A DNA stretch of 48,599 nt from assembly GCA_903865015.1 (NCBI GenBank), contig CAIPID010000329.1:1-48599 (forward strand). Reading direction: 5' to 3'. Position 1 is the first letter of the stretch. The number at the start of each line of letters is the position of its first letter. Positions 31,552 through 40,462 of the stretch are shown here, piece by piece. Position numbers and translations under genes: made by a program. The notes beneath the pieces are model-generated. The model had not been told where the DNA came from and ran no database searches. It worked only from the letters and a program-made list of their open reading frames with translations. This DNA comes from an uncultured beta proteobacterium (GTDB lineage Bacteria; Pseudomonadota; Gammaproteobacteria; Burkholderiales; Burkholderiaceae_B).

Positions 31552-32194
31552 CTGTCACATCGTCCAGCGAATTGCGGTCAAGGTGACTGACATCACCCCA
31601 GTCAATCACTTTCCATCCGTCTTTTGATACGGATATCCGGTTTACGCTTGTATTGACGATCGGAGCATGACGGTCGGCTTGCAGGCTGAGCTGATTGGCA
31701 TGACGCCAGATGATATCCATCGCGCCGCCGTGACTCACCACTATCACGCGCTGACCTATATGACGCGCAGCAATAGCGTTAATCGCCCCAACAACACGTC
31801 GATGAAATGTGCCCAGTGTTTCGCCTTCGGGAATTACGCCGTCGGGATCACGGCTCGCCCAGGTTTTTGCTGCTTCGGGCTGATGCTCATGCATAGTGTT
31901 AAAAATCAGCCCCTGCAAGACCCCGAAGTTGCGTTCGCGCACGCCTGGTTCGATCTGTGGCGTGAGCCCGATAGATTCACCAATGATGCTGGCTGTCACA
32001 TGCGCGCGTTTCAGGTCGCTCGAGTAGATTGCATCGATTGGCTGTTTCGCTAGCGTATTCGCAGCCAGGTGCCGTCCGAGTGCCTGAGCCTGGGCGATAC
32101 CGATTTCATTGAGCTCGATGTCTTGCCAACCCTGAACACGACGCACCGTATTCCAGGGTGTTTCGCCGTGTCGTACTACCCAGATCTCAGTCAT
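31547..32194 (-). CDS. Histidine phosphatase family protein (phosphoglycerate-mutase-like)
   Basis: IWVVRHGETPWNTVRRVQGWQDIELNEIG; VIVVSHGGAMDII. Confidence 0.92.
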   Translation of the reverse strand: MTEIWVVRHGETPWNTVRRVQGWQDIELNEIGIAQAQALGRHLAANTLAKQPIDAIYSSDLKRAHVTASIIGESIGLTPQIEPGVRERNFGVLQGLIFNTMHEHQPEAAKTWASRDPDGVIPEGETLGTFHRRVVGAINAIAARHIGQRVIVVSHGGAMDIIWRHANQLSLQADRHAPIVNTSVNRISVSKDGWKVIDWGDVSHLDRNSLDDVTA

Positions 32195-32218
32195 GCCGTG
32201 ACGTCCAGTGATTTAGTT

Positions 32219-32995
32219 TTATTTTTGTTCAGCAAAAGCGCGTTCAATGACGAAATCACCTGGTTTGGAGGTGTTTCCCTCATTAAATCCGCGTGCCTCA
32301 AGCATGTCTTTTAAATCGCGCAACATGTCGGGGCTGCCGCAGATCATAATGCGATCCTGCTCGCGATCTAGCGCTGGGACACCTAAATCAGTAAATAATT
32401 TACCGTTCTCGATCAGATCTGTAATGCGACCCTGCTGGTGAAAAGCTTCGCGTGTCACGGTCGGGTAGTAGCGTAGTTGTTTGGTGATCATTTCACCCAA
32501 AAATTCATGTGCAGGGAGCTCTTTGGTGATGTAGTCATGGTAAGCAAGCTCTGCGACTTCGCGCACACCATGAACAAGAATGACTTCTTCGAATTTTTCG
32601 TAAGTCTCTGGATCCCGGATTATGCTCATAAAAGGAGCTAGGCCCGTGCCGGACGAAAACATGTACAAGCGTTTGGCAGGCAACAAATAATCGATCAGCA
32701 GCGTTCCTGTGGGCTTGCGGCCGACAACAATCGTGTCACCCACCTGAATATGCTGGAGTTTGGAGGTGAGGGGGCCGTCTTCTACTTTAATGCTCAAAAA
32801 TTCGAGACTTTCTTCGTAATTGGCACTCGCAATACTGTAAGCACGCAATAGAGGCTTGTTGTTAATGCGCAATCCGATCATTGTGAAATGACCATTACTG
32901 AATCGCAGCGCTGGATCGCGCGTGGTGGTAAAGCTAAAGAGACGGTCGGTCCAGTGGTGAACAGATAAAACGCGTTCTTCGAGAAATGCACTCAT
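32219..32995 (-). CDS. fpr: Ferredoxin--NADP(+) reductase
   Basis: FTMIGLRINNKPLLRAYSIASANYEESLEFLSIKVEDGPLTSKL, MFSSGTGLAPFMSIIRDPETYEKFEEVILVHGVR; likely start MSAFLEERV at 32995. Confidence 0.93.
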   Translation of the reverse strand: MSAFLEERVLSVHHWTDRLFSFTTTRDPALRFSNGHFTMIGLRINNKPLLRAYSIASANYEESLEFLSIKVEDGPLTSKLQHIQVGDTIVVGRKPTGTLLIDYLLPAKRLYMFSSGTGLAPFMSIIRDPETYEKFEEVILVHGVREVAELAYHDYITKELPAHEFLGEMITKQLRYYPTVTREAFHQQGRITDLIENGKLFTDLGVPALDREQDRIMICGSPDMLRDLKDMLEARGFNEGNTSKPGDFVIERAFAEQK

Positions 32996-33146
32996 ATTTT
33001 GTAGCAACTTGGTGATGAAATATGGGGGGATGTTGGTCCCTAACGGCCGTAAGTATACGAATACTGCTGAAAACTTGTTTTTTTGATAAAAATAAGGGGT
33101 TTCCCCATAAATGCTAACGCGGCGGGTTATGTTTGAGCAACAAATC

Positions 33147-33187
33147 AAACGCTATAAGCTAATGCGCCTAAAACTTATAACGCGTTT
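33147..33187. repeat. Imperfect inverted repeat between fpr and the DUF1185 gene
   Basis: AAACGCTATAAG ... CTTATAacGCGTTT (2-nt insertion in the right arm). Confidence 0.45.
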
Positions 33188-33250
33188 AGTCATATGTCAG
33201 GTTGATGTATCGCAATCAGTTTGACACTCAGGGTCAGGCGAGGAGCTAAT

Positions 33251-33835
33251 ATGCTGTGCAAAATTCGGAAAATCGTGGTTCAGCTAGATGAAATTCATTT
33301 GGAAAATGGCCAGATTGTTTCACCTCCAACCCGTCGGGCATTGGCCATGGCGGTGATTGAGAACCCGTTTGCAGGGAAATTTGTAGAAGATCTGCAATCC
33401 TTGAGTCGGATGGGCGAAGAGTTGGGCGGTTTATTGGGTGCGCGTTGTGTGAACGCTTTGAGTATTGCTCCGGGGCAGGCGCACAGTTATGGCAAAGCAG
33501 CTATCGTGGGTGAGTCGGGCGAGCTGGAGCACGCCGCAGCGATTTTGCATCCCAGTCTGGGCAAGACCTTACGCCAGGCAGTGGAGAAAGGCGCTGCGCT
33601 CATCCCTTCGGCTAACAAAATGGGTGTCATGGGCACGTCGATTGATGTACCTTTGGGCCATAAGGATGCCGCGTGGGTTGGCAGTCATTTTGATGCGATC
33701 GAAGCACGCGTGTCCGATGCGCCGCGCGCCAATGAAATCGTAGTTGCTATCGTCGTGACGGACAGTGGCCGACCATTGCCGCGCATAGGCGGACTGCAGG
33801 TCAGTGAAATCCAAGGGCTGGACGGCTTGCGTTGA
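33251..33835 (+). CDS. Amino acid synthesis family protein (DUF1185/AA_synth-like)
   Basis: KIVVQLDEIHLENGQIVSPPTRRALAMAVIENPFAGKFVEDLQSL; SANKMGVMGTSIDVPLGHKDAAWVGSHFDAIEARVSDAPRANEIVVAIVVTDSGRPLPRIGG. Confidence 0.85.
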   Translation: MLCKIRKIVVQLDEIHLENGQIVSPPTRRALAMAVIENPFAGKFVEDLQSLSRMGEELGGLLGARCVNALSIAPGQAHSYGKAAIVGESGELEHAAAILHPSLGKTLRQAVEKGAALIPSANKMGVMGTSIDVPLGHKDAAWVGSHFDAIEARVSDAPRANEIVVAIVVTDSGRPLPRIGGLQVSEIQGLDGLR

Positions 33836-33864
33836 GCTTCATACAAAATATTCAGGAGATATTC

Positions 33865-35091
33865 ATGCAAAAATTAACTGCTCGCAATTTGCGTAATCTG
33901 CTTGCGACAACAGTGTTCGCGACAACCGCCATGTTTGGCGCATCGCCGCAGGCGCAGGCACAGGACACAATCAAAATTGGCGAAATCAACAGCTACAAAG
34001 CGCAGCCTGCTTTTCTTGAGCCATACAAAAAAGGTATGGAACTCGCCGTCGAGCAAATCAACGCCGCCGGTGGACTGAATGGAAAGAAAGTAGAGCTCAT
34101 CACCCGCGATGACAACGCCAGTCCGGGCGATGCCGTGCGCGTGGCCGAGGAGTTGCTGTCGCGCGATAAGGTTGATGTGTTGACCGGCTCGTTCTTATCC
34201 CATATCGGTCTGGCACTGACCGATTTTTCGAAGCAGAAAAAAGTTTTCTTTTTAGCTAGCGAGCCTCTAACCGACAAGATCGTCTGGCAAAACGGTAATC
34301 CCTATACGTTCAGATTACGCACCTCAACCTATATGCAGGTCGCGATGCTGGTACCTGAGGCTGCCGCGATGAAAAAAAAGCGCTGGGCGATTGTCTACCC
34401 GAATTATGAGTACGGTCAGTCTGCGGTGGCGACCTTTAAAGAATTACTCAAGGCCGCGCAACCCGATGTGGAGTTTGTTGCAGAGCAGGCGCCACCTCTA
34501 GGCAAGCTGGAGGCAGGCAACGTTGTGCAGGCACTGGCTGATGCAAAGCCTGATGCGATTTTTAATGTGCTGTTCGGCGCGGATCTTGCCAAATTTGTGC
34601 GCGAAGGCAATACGCGTGGCTTGTTCAAGGGCCGTGAGGTGGTGAGCCTGTTGACAGGCGAGCCCGAATATCTGGATCCACTTAAAGAAGAGACCCCGAA
34701 TGGCTGGCTGGTGACTGGCTATCCCTGGTATGGGATTCAGACGTCTGAGCATCAGGCATTTCTGAAAGCCTACGAGGCACGCTATAAAGACTATCCGCGC
34801 CTGGGCTCTATCATTGGTTACAGCACCATCATGTCCTTAGCGGCCGGTATTCAAAAAGCTAAAAGTACCGAAACTGAAAAACTGGTCGAGGCCTTTAGTG
34901 GTTTGACGCTCATGACGCCGTTTGGTCAGATTACCTATCGGCCAGAGGATCATCAGTCAACGATGGGTAGTTTTGTCGGCCGTACCAAAAATGAATCCGG
35001 GAAAGGCGTGATGGTTGATTACCGCTACCTTGATGGCGCTAAATATTTGCCTTCAGCTGCAGAAGTGAAAAAGTTACGTCCTGCGCCTTAA
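33865..35091 (+). CDS. Branched-chain amino acid-type ABC transporter substrate-binding protein
   Basis: Signal peptide; DTIKIGEINSYKAQPAFLEPYKKGMELAVEQINAAGGLNGKKVELITRDDNASPGDAVRVAEEL. Confidence 0.92.
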   Translation: MQKLTARNLRNLLATTVFATTAMFGASPQAQAQDTIKIGEINSYKAQPAFLEPYKKGMELAVEQINAAGGLNGKKVELITRDDNASPGDAVRVAEELLSRDKVDVLTGSFLSHIGLALTDFSKQKKVFFLASEPLTDKIVWQNGNPYTFRLRTSTYMQVAMLVPEAAAMKKKRWAIVYPNYEYGQSAVATFKELLKAAQPDVEFVAEQAPPLGKLEAGNVVQALADAKPDAIFNVLFGADLAKFVREGNTRGLFKGREVVSLLTGEPEYLDPLKEETPNGWLVTGYPWYGIQTSEHQAFLKAYEARYKDYPRLGSIIGYSTIMSLAAGIQKAKSTETEKLVEAFSGLTLMTPFGQITYRPEDHQSTMGSFVGRTKNESGKGVMVDYRYLDGAKYLPSAAEVKKLRPAP

Positions 35092-35108
35092 CGTCATCAC
35101 CTTAATTT

Positions 35109-36983
35109 ATGGATTTTTCAGGCCTCATTGTCCAGCTGCTCAACGGCCTTGCGCAAGCATCATCGTTGTTTCTGGTTGCGGCCGGACTTTCTCTGATTTT
35201 TGGCGTCTCGCGGATCGTTAATTTTTCCCATGGATCTTTTTTCATGGTGGGCATTTATCTTGCCTACACGCTTGTTGCGCATCTAGGTCCCGTACTCGGC
35301 TTCTGGTCGGCATTGTTGCTCGCGGCAGTGCTCGTGGGTTTGATTGGCGCTGCGATAGAAATTGCCTTGTTGCGCAGGCTCTATCAATCTCCCGAGTTAT
35401 TTCAGTTGCTTGCCACCTTTGCTGTCGTGCTGGTGATTCAGGATGCAGTGCTTTGGATGTGGGGGCCCGAAGAGTTGCTCGGCCCGCGCGCGCCTGGACT
35501 CACCGGTGCTGTCGAAATCCTCGGGCGCAACTTTCCTTCTTATGATTTATTTTTGATTGTTGTCGGTCCTGCTTTACTCGGCTTGCTCTGGCTGCTTTTG
35601 CATCGTACGCGCTGGGGTACGTTAATCCGTGCGGCAACGCAGGACAGGGGGATGGTCGCAGCACTCGGCGTCAATCAGGCGTGGTTGTTTACTTCTGTTT
35701 TTGCATTAGGTGCTTTTCTTGCTGGTTTGGGCGGGGCACTGGCTTTGCCGCGAGAGCCCGCAAGTCTTGAACTGGCGTTGAATGTGATTGGCGCTGCATT
35801 TGTCGTGGTCGTTGTTGGTGGTATGGGGTCTATACCTGGAGCTTATTTCGCAGCTCTGCTCATCGCGGAGTTGAAATCACTTTGTATCTGGCTCGGCGTG
35901 GCCAATGTATTAGGTACGACCATCTCCTTTTCAAAATTTACGCTGGTCGTGGAGTTTTTGGTGATGGCAGCAGTCCTGATCATCAGACCTTGGGGGTTGA
36001 TGGGGCGTGCGCAGCCGGTTGTGCACGATGCGTATGTGGCAGAGCGGCCAATGTACACGATGTCAGTTAAAAAGAAATTATTTTTTTTGAGCCTCGCGAC
36101 ATGTTTGTTTATGTTGCCTTGGTGGGGATCCTCTACCCCTTATCTCACGGTGCTGAGTATTGACATACTCATCTCGGTATTATTTGCATGCAGCCTGTAT
36201 TTCATGATGGGGCCAGGAGGGATGCATTCGTTCGGGCACGCCGCATATTTTGGCCTGGGGGCATACGGTGCAGCGCTATTTGTGCGTGGTCTAGGTTTGC
36301 CGATGGAGTGGGCGTTGCTTGTCGGCCCCATCGTCGCAGCGCTAGGGGCTTTGCTGTTTGGTTGGTTTAGTGTGCGCCTGTCAGGGGTGTATCTGGCCAT
36401 GCTGACGCTTGCCTTTGCACAGATTACCTGGGCAATTGTTTTTCAGTGGGATGCAGTGACAGGAGGGAGTAACGGTATAAACGGCGTCTGGCCTTCAGTC
36501 TGGTTATCTGATAAACGTAGTTATTACCTCTTGACTCTAGCTTTGGTTTTGCTCAGCTGCCTGTGCTTGAGAAAGATACTGTTTTCACCTTTTGGCTACG
36601 CCATGCGCGCGGGACGCGATGCGCCATTGCGCGCCGAGGCGATCGGTATTGATGTCAAGCGTGTTCAATGGGTTGCGTTTGTGATTGCAGGCGGTTTTGC
36701 GGGCGTGGCAGGGACGCTGTATGCCTTTTCCAAAGGCAGTATTTCTCCCGAAATCCTGCACGTCAGCCACTCAGTTGACGCCTTGGTGATGGTGATGCTG
36801 GGGGGGATTCAAACGATTGCAGGCCCTGTGATTGGCGCAGTCAGTTTCACGTGGTTGCATGATGCTGTCGCCCGTAACACTGAGTATTGGCGAGCGATGC
36901 TCGGTGCGATTATTCTGCTGCTCGTTCTGTTGTTTCCACGGGGAATTGCAGGCTTTGCCCAACGACTGAAGTCAGGAGCCTAG
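35109..36983 (+). CDS. Fused LivH-LivM branched-chain-type ABC permease (624 aa)
   Basis: N-half LivH-like (AAGLSLIFGVSRIVNFSHGSFFMVGIYLAY); C-half LivM-like (GGMHSFGHAAYFGLGAYGAALFV; ISPEILHVSHSVDALVMVMLGGIQTIAGPVIGA). Confidence 0.92.
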   Translation: MDFSGLIVQLLNGLAQASSLFLVAAGLSLIFGVSRIVNFSHGSFFMVGIYLAYTLVAHLGPVLGFWSALLLAAVLVGLIGAAIEIALLRRLYQSPELFQLLATFAVVLVIQDAVLWMWGPEELLGPRAPGLTGAVEILGRNFPSYDLFLIVVGPALLGLLWLLLHRTRWGTLIRAATQDRGMVAALGVNQAWLFTSVFALGAFLAGLGGALALPREPASLELALNVIGAAFVVVVVGGMGSIPGAYFAALLIAELKSLCIWLGVANVLGTTISFSKFTLVVEFLVMAAVLIIRPWGLMGRAQPVVHDAYVAERPMYTMSVKKKLFFLSLATCLFMLPWWGSSTPYLTVLSIDILISVLFACSLYFMMGPGGMHSFGHAAYFGLGAYGAALFVRGLGLPMEWALLVGPIVAALGALLFGWFSVRLSGVYLAMLTLAFAQITWAIVFQWDAVTGGSNGINGVWPSVWLSDKRSYYLLTLALVLLSCLCLRKILFSPFGYAMRAGRDAPLRAEAIGIDVKRVQWVAFVIAGGFAGVAGTLYAFSKGSISPEILHVSHSVDALVMVMLGGIQTIAGPVIGAVSFTWLHDAVARNTEYWRAMLGAIILLLVLLFPRGIAGFAQRLKSGA

Positions 36984-36985
36984 CG

Positions 36986-37750
36986 ATGAGTTTGCTGAGT
37001 GTGCAGGCTTTAGGCAAAGCGTTCGGCGGAGTGTCTGCCGTGGATAACGTGAACTTCACGTTGCATCCAGGCGAAATGCTCGCATTGATCGGCCCTAACG
37101 GTGCGGGTAAGTCGACAACATTTAATTTGATCAATGGGCAGTTGCGCGCTGATCGAGGTCAGATTTTGCTTAACAGTCAAAATCTGGTGGGTTTGAGTCC
37201 TCGGGAAATTTGTCGACAGGGTGTGGGCCGTACATTTCAGATTGCCGAAACATTTTTGTCCTTGAGCGTGATTGAAAATGTACAAATGGCTTTGCTAGCC
37301 TATACAAAAAATATTTTTTCTTTTTTTAAACCGGCTGCTGCATTTCAGCGAGCCGAAGCGATGCTTTTGCTGACTCAGGTTGGTTTGGATGATCAGGCCG
37401 AGCGACTCGTCAGCGATCTCGCATATGGCGATGTCAAACGCGTAGAGCTCGCACTCGCGCTTGCGACGCAACCTAGTTTGTTGTTGATGGATGAACCAAC
37501 TGCCGGGATGGCACCTGCCGAGCGACGTGATTTGATGGTGCTGACTAAAAAACTCGTCGTTGAGCGTCAAATCGCAGTGCTCTTTACCGAGCATAGTATG
37601 GATGTGGTGTTCGGTTATGCTGATCGTGTGATTGTGCTTGCGCAAGGGCAATTGATTGCGCAAGGATCTCCTGAAGAGATTCGACGTCACCCCGAAGTGC
37701 AACGTGTGTATTTCGGCTCAGGCGCTACCTTTGAGGATTTCAATGCTTAA
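36986..37750 (+). CDS. Branched-chain-type ABC transporter ATP-binding protein (LivG-like)
   Basis: LIGPNGAGKSTTFNLINGQL; GVGRTFQIAETF; LLMDEPTAGMAPAERRDL. Confidence 0.93.
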   Translation: MSLLSVQALGKAFGGVSAVDNVNFTLHPGEMLALIGPNGAGKSTTFNLINGQLRADRGQILLNSQNLVGLSPREICRQGVGRTFQIAETFLSLSVIENVQMALLAYTKNIFSFFKPAAAFQRAEAMLLLTQVGLDDQAERLVSDLAYGDVKRVELALALATQPSLLLMDEPTAGMAPAERRDLMVLTKKLVVERQIAVLFTEHSMDVVFGYADRVIVLAQGQLIAQGSPEEIRRHPEVQRVYFGSGATFEDFNA

Positions 37751-38456
37751 AGTTGATCACCTTAATGCGTGGTACGGCCCGGCTCAGATTCTTTTTGATG
37801 TGAATCTGACGGTCGGCCAAGGAGAGGTGGTTTGCCTGATGGGACGTAATGGCGCAGGTAAGTCTACGACCATGAAAGCCATCATGGCCATGCTCGATCG
37901 CAGACAAGGCGAGATCACCTGGATGGGGCGTGATATTTCTAAGTGGCCAACCCATCGCATCGCGGGCGCTGGTCTGGGCTTTGTGCCGCAAGAGCGCCGG
38001 ATATTTACCGATCTAACTGTTTCTGAAAATCTCGAGGTGGGCCGCCAGCCACCCAGACGGTGCAGCCAGGCAGAACCTTTGCCGGTCTGGACACCGCAAC
38101 GCGTGTTCGACTTATTTCCTAATCTTGCACAGATGGGACCTCGGCAGGCTAGCAAAATGAGTGGCGGTGAACAGCAAATGCTAAGCGTGGCACGCACGTT
38201 GATGGGTAACCCATGCCTGGTGTTGCTAGACGAGCCCGCAGAGGGGCTGGCGCCTGTCCTGGTCGAACAAATGGCGTATATGATCGAGACGATTAAACAT
38301 CAGGGTGTGAGTATTTTGCTTTCAGAACAGAATTTGCATTTTGCTAATATGGTTAGTGACCGAGCGTATGTGATTGAGAAGGGTGTGATGACCTATAGTG
38401 GATCGATGCAGGCTTTAATGGATAAACAGCCGGGCGCTATACGAAAAAATCAGTGA
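37743..38456 (+). CDS. Branched-chain-type ABC transporter ATP-binding protein (LivF-like)
   Basis: MLKVDHLNAWYGPAQILFDVNL; MGRNGAGKSTTMKAIM; MSGGEQQMLSVARTLMGNPCLVLLDEPAEGLAP; 8-nt overlap with upstream gene. Confidence 0.93.
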   Translation: MLKVDHLNAWYGPAQILFDVNLTVGQGEVVCLMGRNGAGKSTTMKAIMAMLDRRQGEITWMGRDISKWPTHRIAGAGLGFVPQERRIFTDLTVSENLEVGRQPPRRCSQAEPLPVWTPQRVFDLFPNLAQMGPRQASKMSGGEQQMLSVARTLMGNPCLVLLDEPAEGLAPVLVEQMAYMIETIKHQGVSILLSEQNLHFANMVSDRAYVIEKGVMTYSGSMQALMDKQPGAIRKNQ

Positions 38457-38515
38457 TTTCCCTGCGAGGCTTGCATTTGGCCTAAAGTTTCCTCACAATA
38501 GAGCCTTGATGATTG

Positions 38516-38551
38516 CCCCGGTTCCGACCCGAGCCGGGGTTTTGTTTTTTT
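38516..38551 (+). terminator. Strong intrinsic terminator/attenuator in the greA 5' leader
   Basis: CCCCGGTTC-CGACCC-GAGCCGGGG (9 bp incl. one wobble) then TTTTGTTTTTTT, ending about 11 nt before the greA ATG. Confidence 0.85.
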
Positions 38552-38562
38552 GGAAAAATACT

Positions 38563-39039
38563 ATGTCTTCTATTCCTCTGACCGTGCGCGGGGCCGAGCG
38601 CTTACAAGCCGAGCTGCATCGCTTGAAGCACGTCGAACGTCCTGCAGTGATTTCTGCGATTGCCGAGGCGCGTGCGCAAGGCGATTTATCCGAAAATGCC
38701 GAGTACGACGCTGCGCGTGAAAAACAGGGTTTTATCGAAGGGCGCATCAGCGAGCTAGATGGCACCTTATCCAATGCTCAGTTGATTGAACCGAGCACGA
38801 TTGATGCCGATGGTCGTGCAGTATTTGGTGCGACAGTCGAAATCGAAGATCTTGAGTCAGGTGACAAAGTCACTTATCAGATCGTTGGCGATACCGAGGC
38901 TGACATCAAAGCGAATCTGATTTCGGTTTCCAGTCCTGTGGCCCGCTCACTGATTGGTAAGTACGAAGGCGATGTGGTTGAGGTGCGCGCACCGTCAGGT
39001 ATCCGTGAGTTCGAAATCATTAGTATCAAATATATTTGA
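38563..39039 (+). CDS. greA: Transcription elongation factor GreA
   Basis: IPLTVRGAERLQAELHRLKHVERPAVISAIAEARAQGDLSENAEYDAAREKQGFIEGRI. Confidence 0.97.
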   Translation: MSSIPLTVRGAERLQAELHRLKHVERPAVISAIAEARAQGDLSENAEYDAAREKQGFIEGRISELDGTLSNAQLIEPSTIDADGRAVFGATVEIEDLESGDKVTYQIVGDTEADIKANLISVSSPVARSLIGKYEGDVVEVRAPSGIREFEIISIKYI

Positions 39040-39074
39040 TCGTCGGTGCTTTTACGAATCATGACCGCACACAA

Positions 39075-39111
39075 AAAACCCGGTAGGTGATCTGCACCTG
39101 AACCGGGTTTT
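39075..39111. terminator. Bidirectional intrinsic terminator between convergent greA and yhbY
   Basis: AAAACCCGGT AGGTG...CACCT GA ACCGGGTTTT; A/T tracts on both sides. Confidence 0.85.
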
Positions 39112-39116
39112 AAAAC

Positions 39117-39713
39117 TTAACGTTTGACTGGCGCACGTTTGCGAACGGTAGTACCTAAGGCTCCACGGCGAGCTCCGGCACGCAAAGACAGGGCGCTGCG
39201 ACGTGGAATGCCATGTGCAGTATCCTTGGCGGGACGTGAGCTGGGGCGTGCAGGGCGGTCTGAACTGAAAACCTTTGGACGCTCAGTGACTTCTTCTTCG
39301 TCGCGTTCAGCACGTGTACGACGTGATGGTTTTTCAAGTTTTTTGCCTTCGGCGGCCAGTTTTTTAGGCGTGTGCGGCTCGGATGCTTTACGCTTGGGGC
39401 TGGCTGCAGCGGTATCGGTTTTAAGGTAGGTACCTTTTGAACCGTAGCGATACAGAATCAGCATTTTGCCAAGGTGATGCACCGCGGCGCACGAAAGCGT
39501 TTCGCAGATCGTCGCCAGCAACGCATCACGTGTTTCACGGTCTGCGGTGCCTGCGCGAACTTTAATGAGCTCGTGTGCCGACAGGTTGAGGTCGATTTCT
39601 TTTAACACTGCCTCGGTCAACCCGTTGTCGCCAATCAGTACGACAGGCTTCAGTGGGTGAGCAGCAGCGCGCAGCGCAGCGCGCTCGCGAGGGGTAAGTT
39701 CCATAATAGTCAT
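39117..39713 (-). CDS. yhbY: YhbY-family (CRM domain) RNA-binding protein with long basic C-terminal extension
   Basis: MELTPRERAALRAAAHPLKPVVLIGDNGLTEAVLKEIDLNLSAHELIKVRA; C-terminal ~90 aa K/R/P/S-rich tail. Confidence 0.92.
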   Translation of the reverse strand: MTIMELTPRERAALRAAAHPLKPVVLIGDNGLTEAVLKEIDLNLSAHELIKVRAGTADRETRDALLATICETLSCAAVHHLGKMLILYRYGSKGTYLKTDTAAASPKRKASEPHTPKKLAAEGKKLEKPSRRTRAERDEEEVTERPKVFSSDRPARPSSRPAKDTAHGIPRRSALSLRAGARRGALGTTVRKRAPVKR

Positions 39714-39730
39714 AGGGGTTATTGTACGGG

Positions 39731-40378
39731 ATGGCTAAGAACAAGTTTTCCAAAGAATGGGTCATGCAGCATATTAATGATCCTTTCGTTAAATTGGCAC
39801 AGCAAAAGGGCTATCGCGCCCGCGCGGCTTTTAAGCTCACAGAGATCCTGGACGCCGAGAAATTGATGCGTCGTGGTGATGTTGTGGTCGACCTGGGCTC
39901 AACCCCAGGGAGCTGGTCTCAGGTCGCCCGTGAGCGCTTAGTAGGTAAAGCTGGGGTAGTCGATGGGCGTATCGTCGCTCTGGACATTCTCCCGATGGAG
40001 CCGATCGCCGGGGTTGAGTTTATCTTAGGAGATTTCAGCCTGGATGAGGTCCTGGATCAGATTAACAAGACCCTCGAAGGCTGCCCTGTTGATCTGGTTA
40101 TGTCGGATATGGCCCCGAATTTATCGGGAGTCGGCCTGGCTGATTCAGCAAGAATTCAACAAGTTTGCGATCTGGCTCTTGAATTTGCGCTTTTACACCT
40201 CAAACCTGAGGGAGCACTCATCGTAAAAGCGTTCCATGGTAGTGGGTTTTCTCAGATTGTAGAAAGTTTTAAGCGTCACTTTAAACGCGTGGTCGAAATA
40301 AAGCCAAAGGCTTCTCGTTTTCGCTCATCTGAAACCTTTCTGGTTGCCCGCACTCTGAAACGTCCTTCCACTAAATAG
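39731..40378 (+). CDS. rlmE: 23S rRNA (uridine2552-2'-O)-methyltransferase RlmE/FtsJ
   Basis: [64 protein letters not shown]. Confidence 0.96.
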   Translation: MAKNKFSKEWVMQHINDPFVKLAQQKGYRARAAFKLTEILDAEKLMRRGDVVVDLGSTPGSWSQVARERLVGKAGVVDGRIVALDILPMEPIAGVEFILGDFSLDEVLDQINKTLEGCPVDLVMSDMAPNLSGVGLADSARIQQVCDLALEFALLHLKPEGALIVKAFHGSGFSQIVESFKRHFKRVVEIKPKASRFRSSETFLVARTLKRPSTK

Positions 40379-40462
40379 TTTTCTTACCGATGGCGGGCAG
40401 GGGTGTTTGTAAGGGGTCCCTTTCTAAAGAGGGGTAGAATGTAAGTTAGAAAATCGCGAAAA

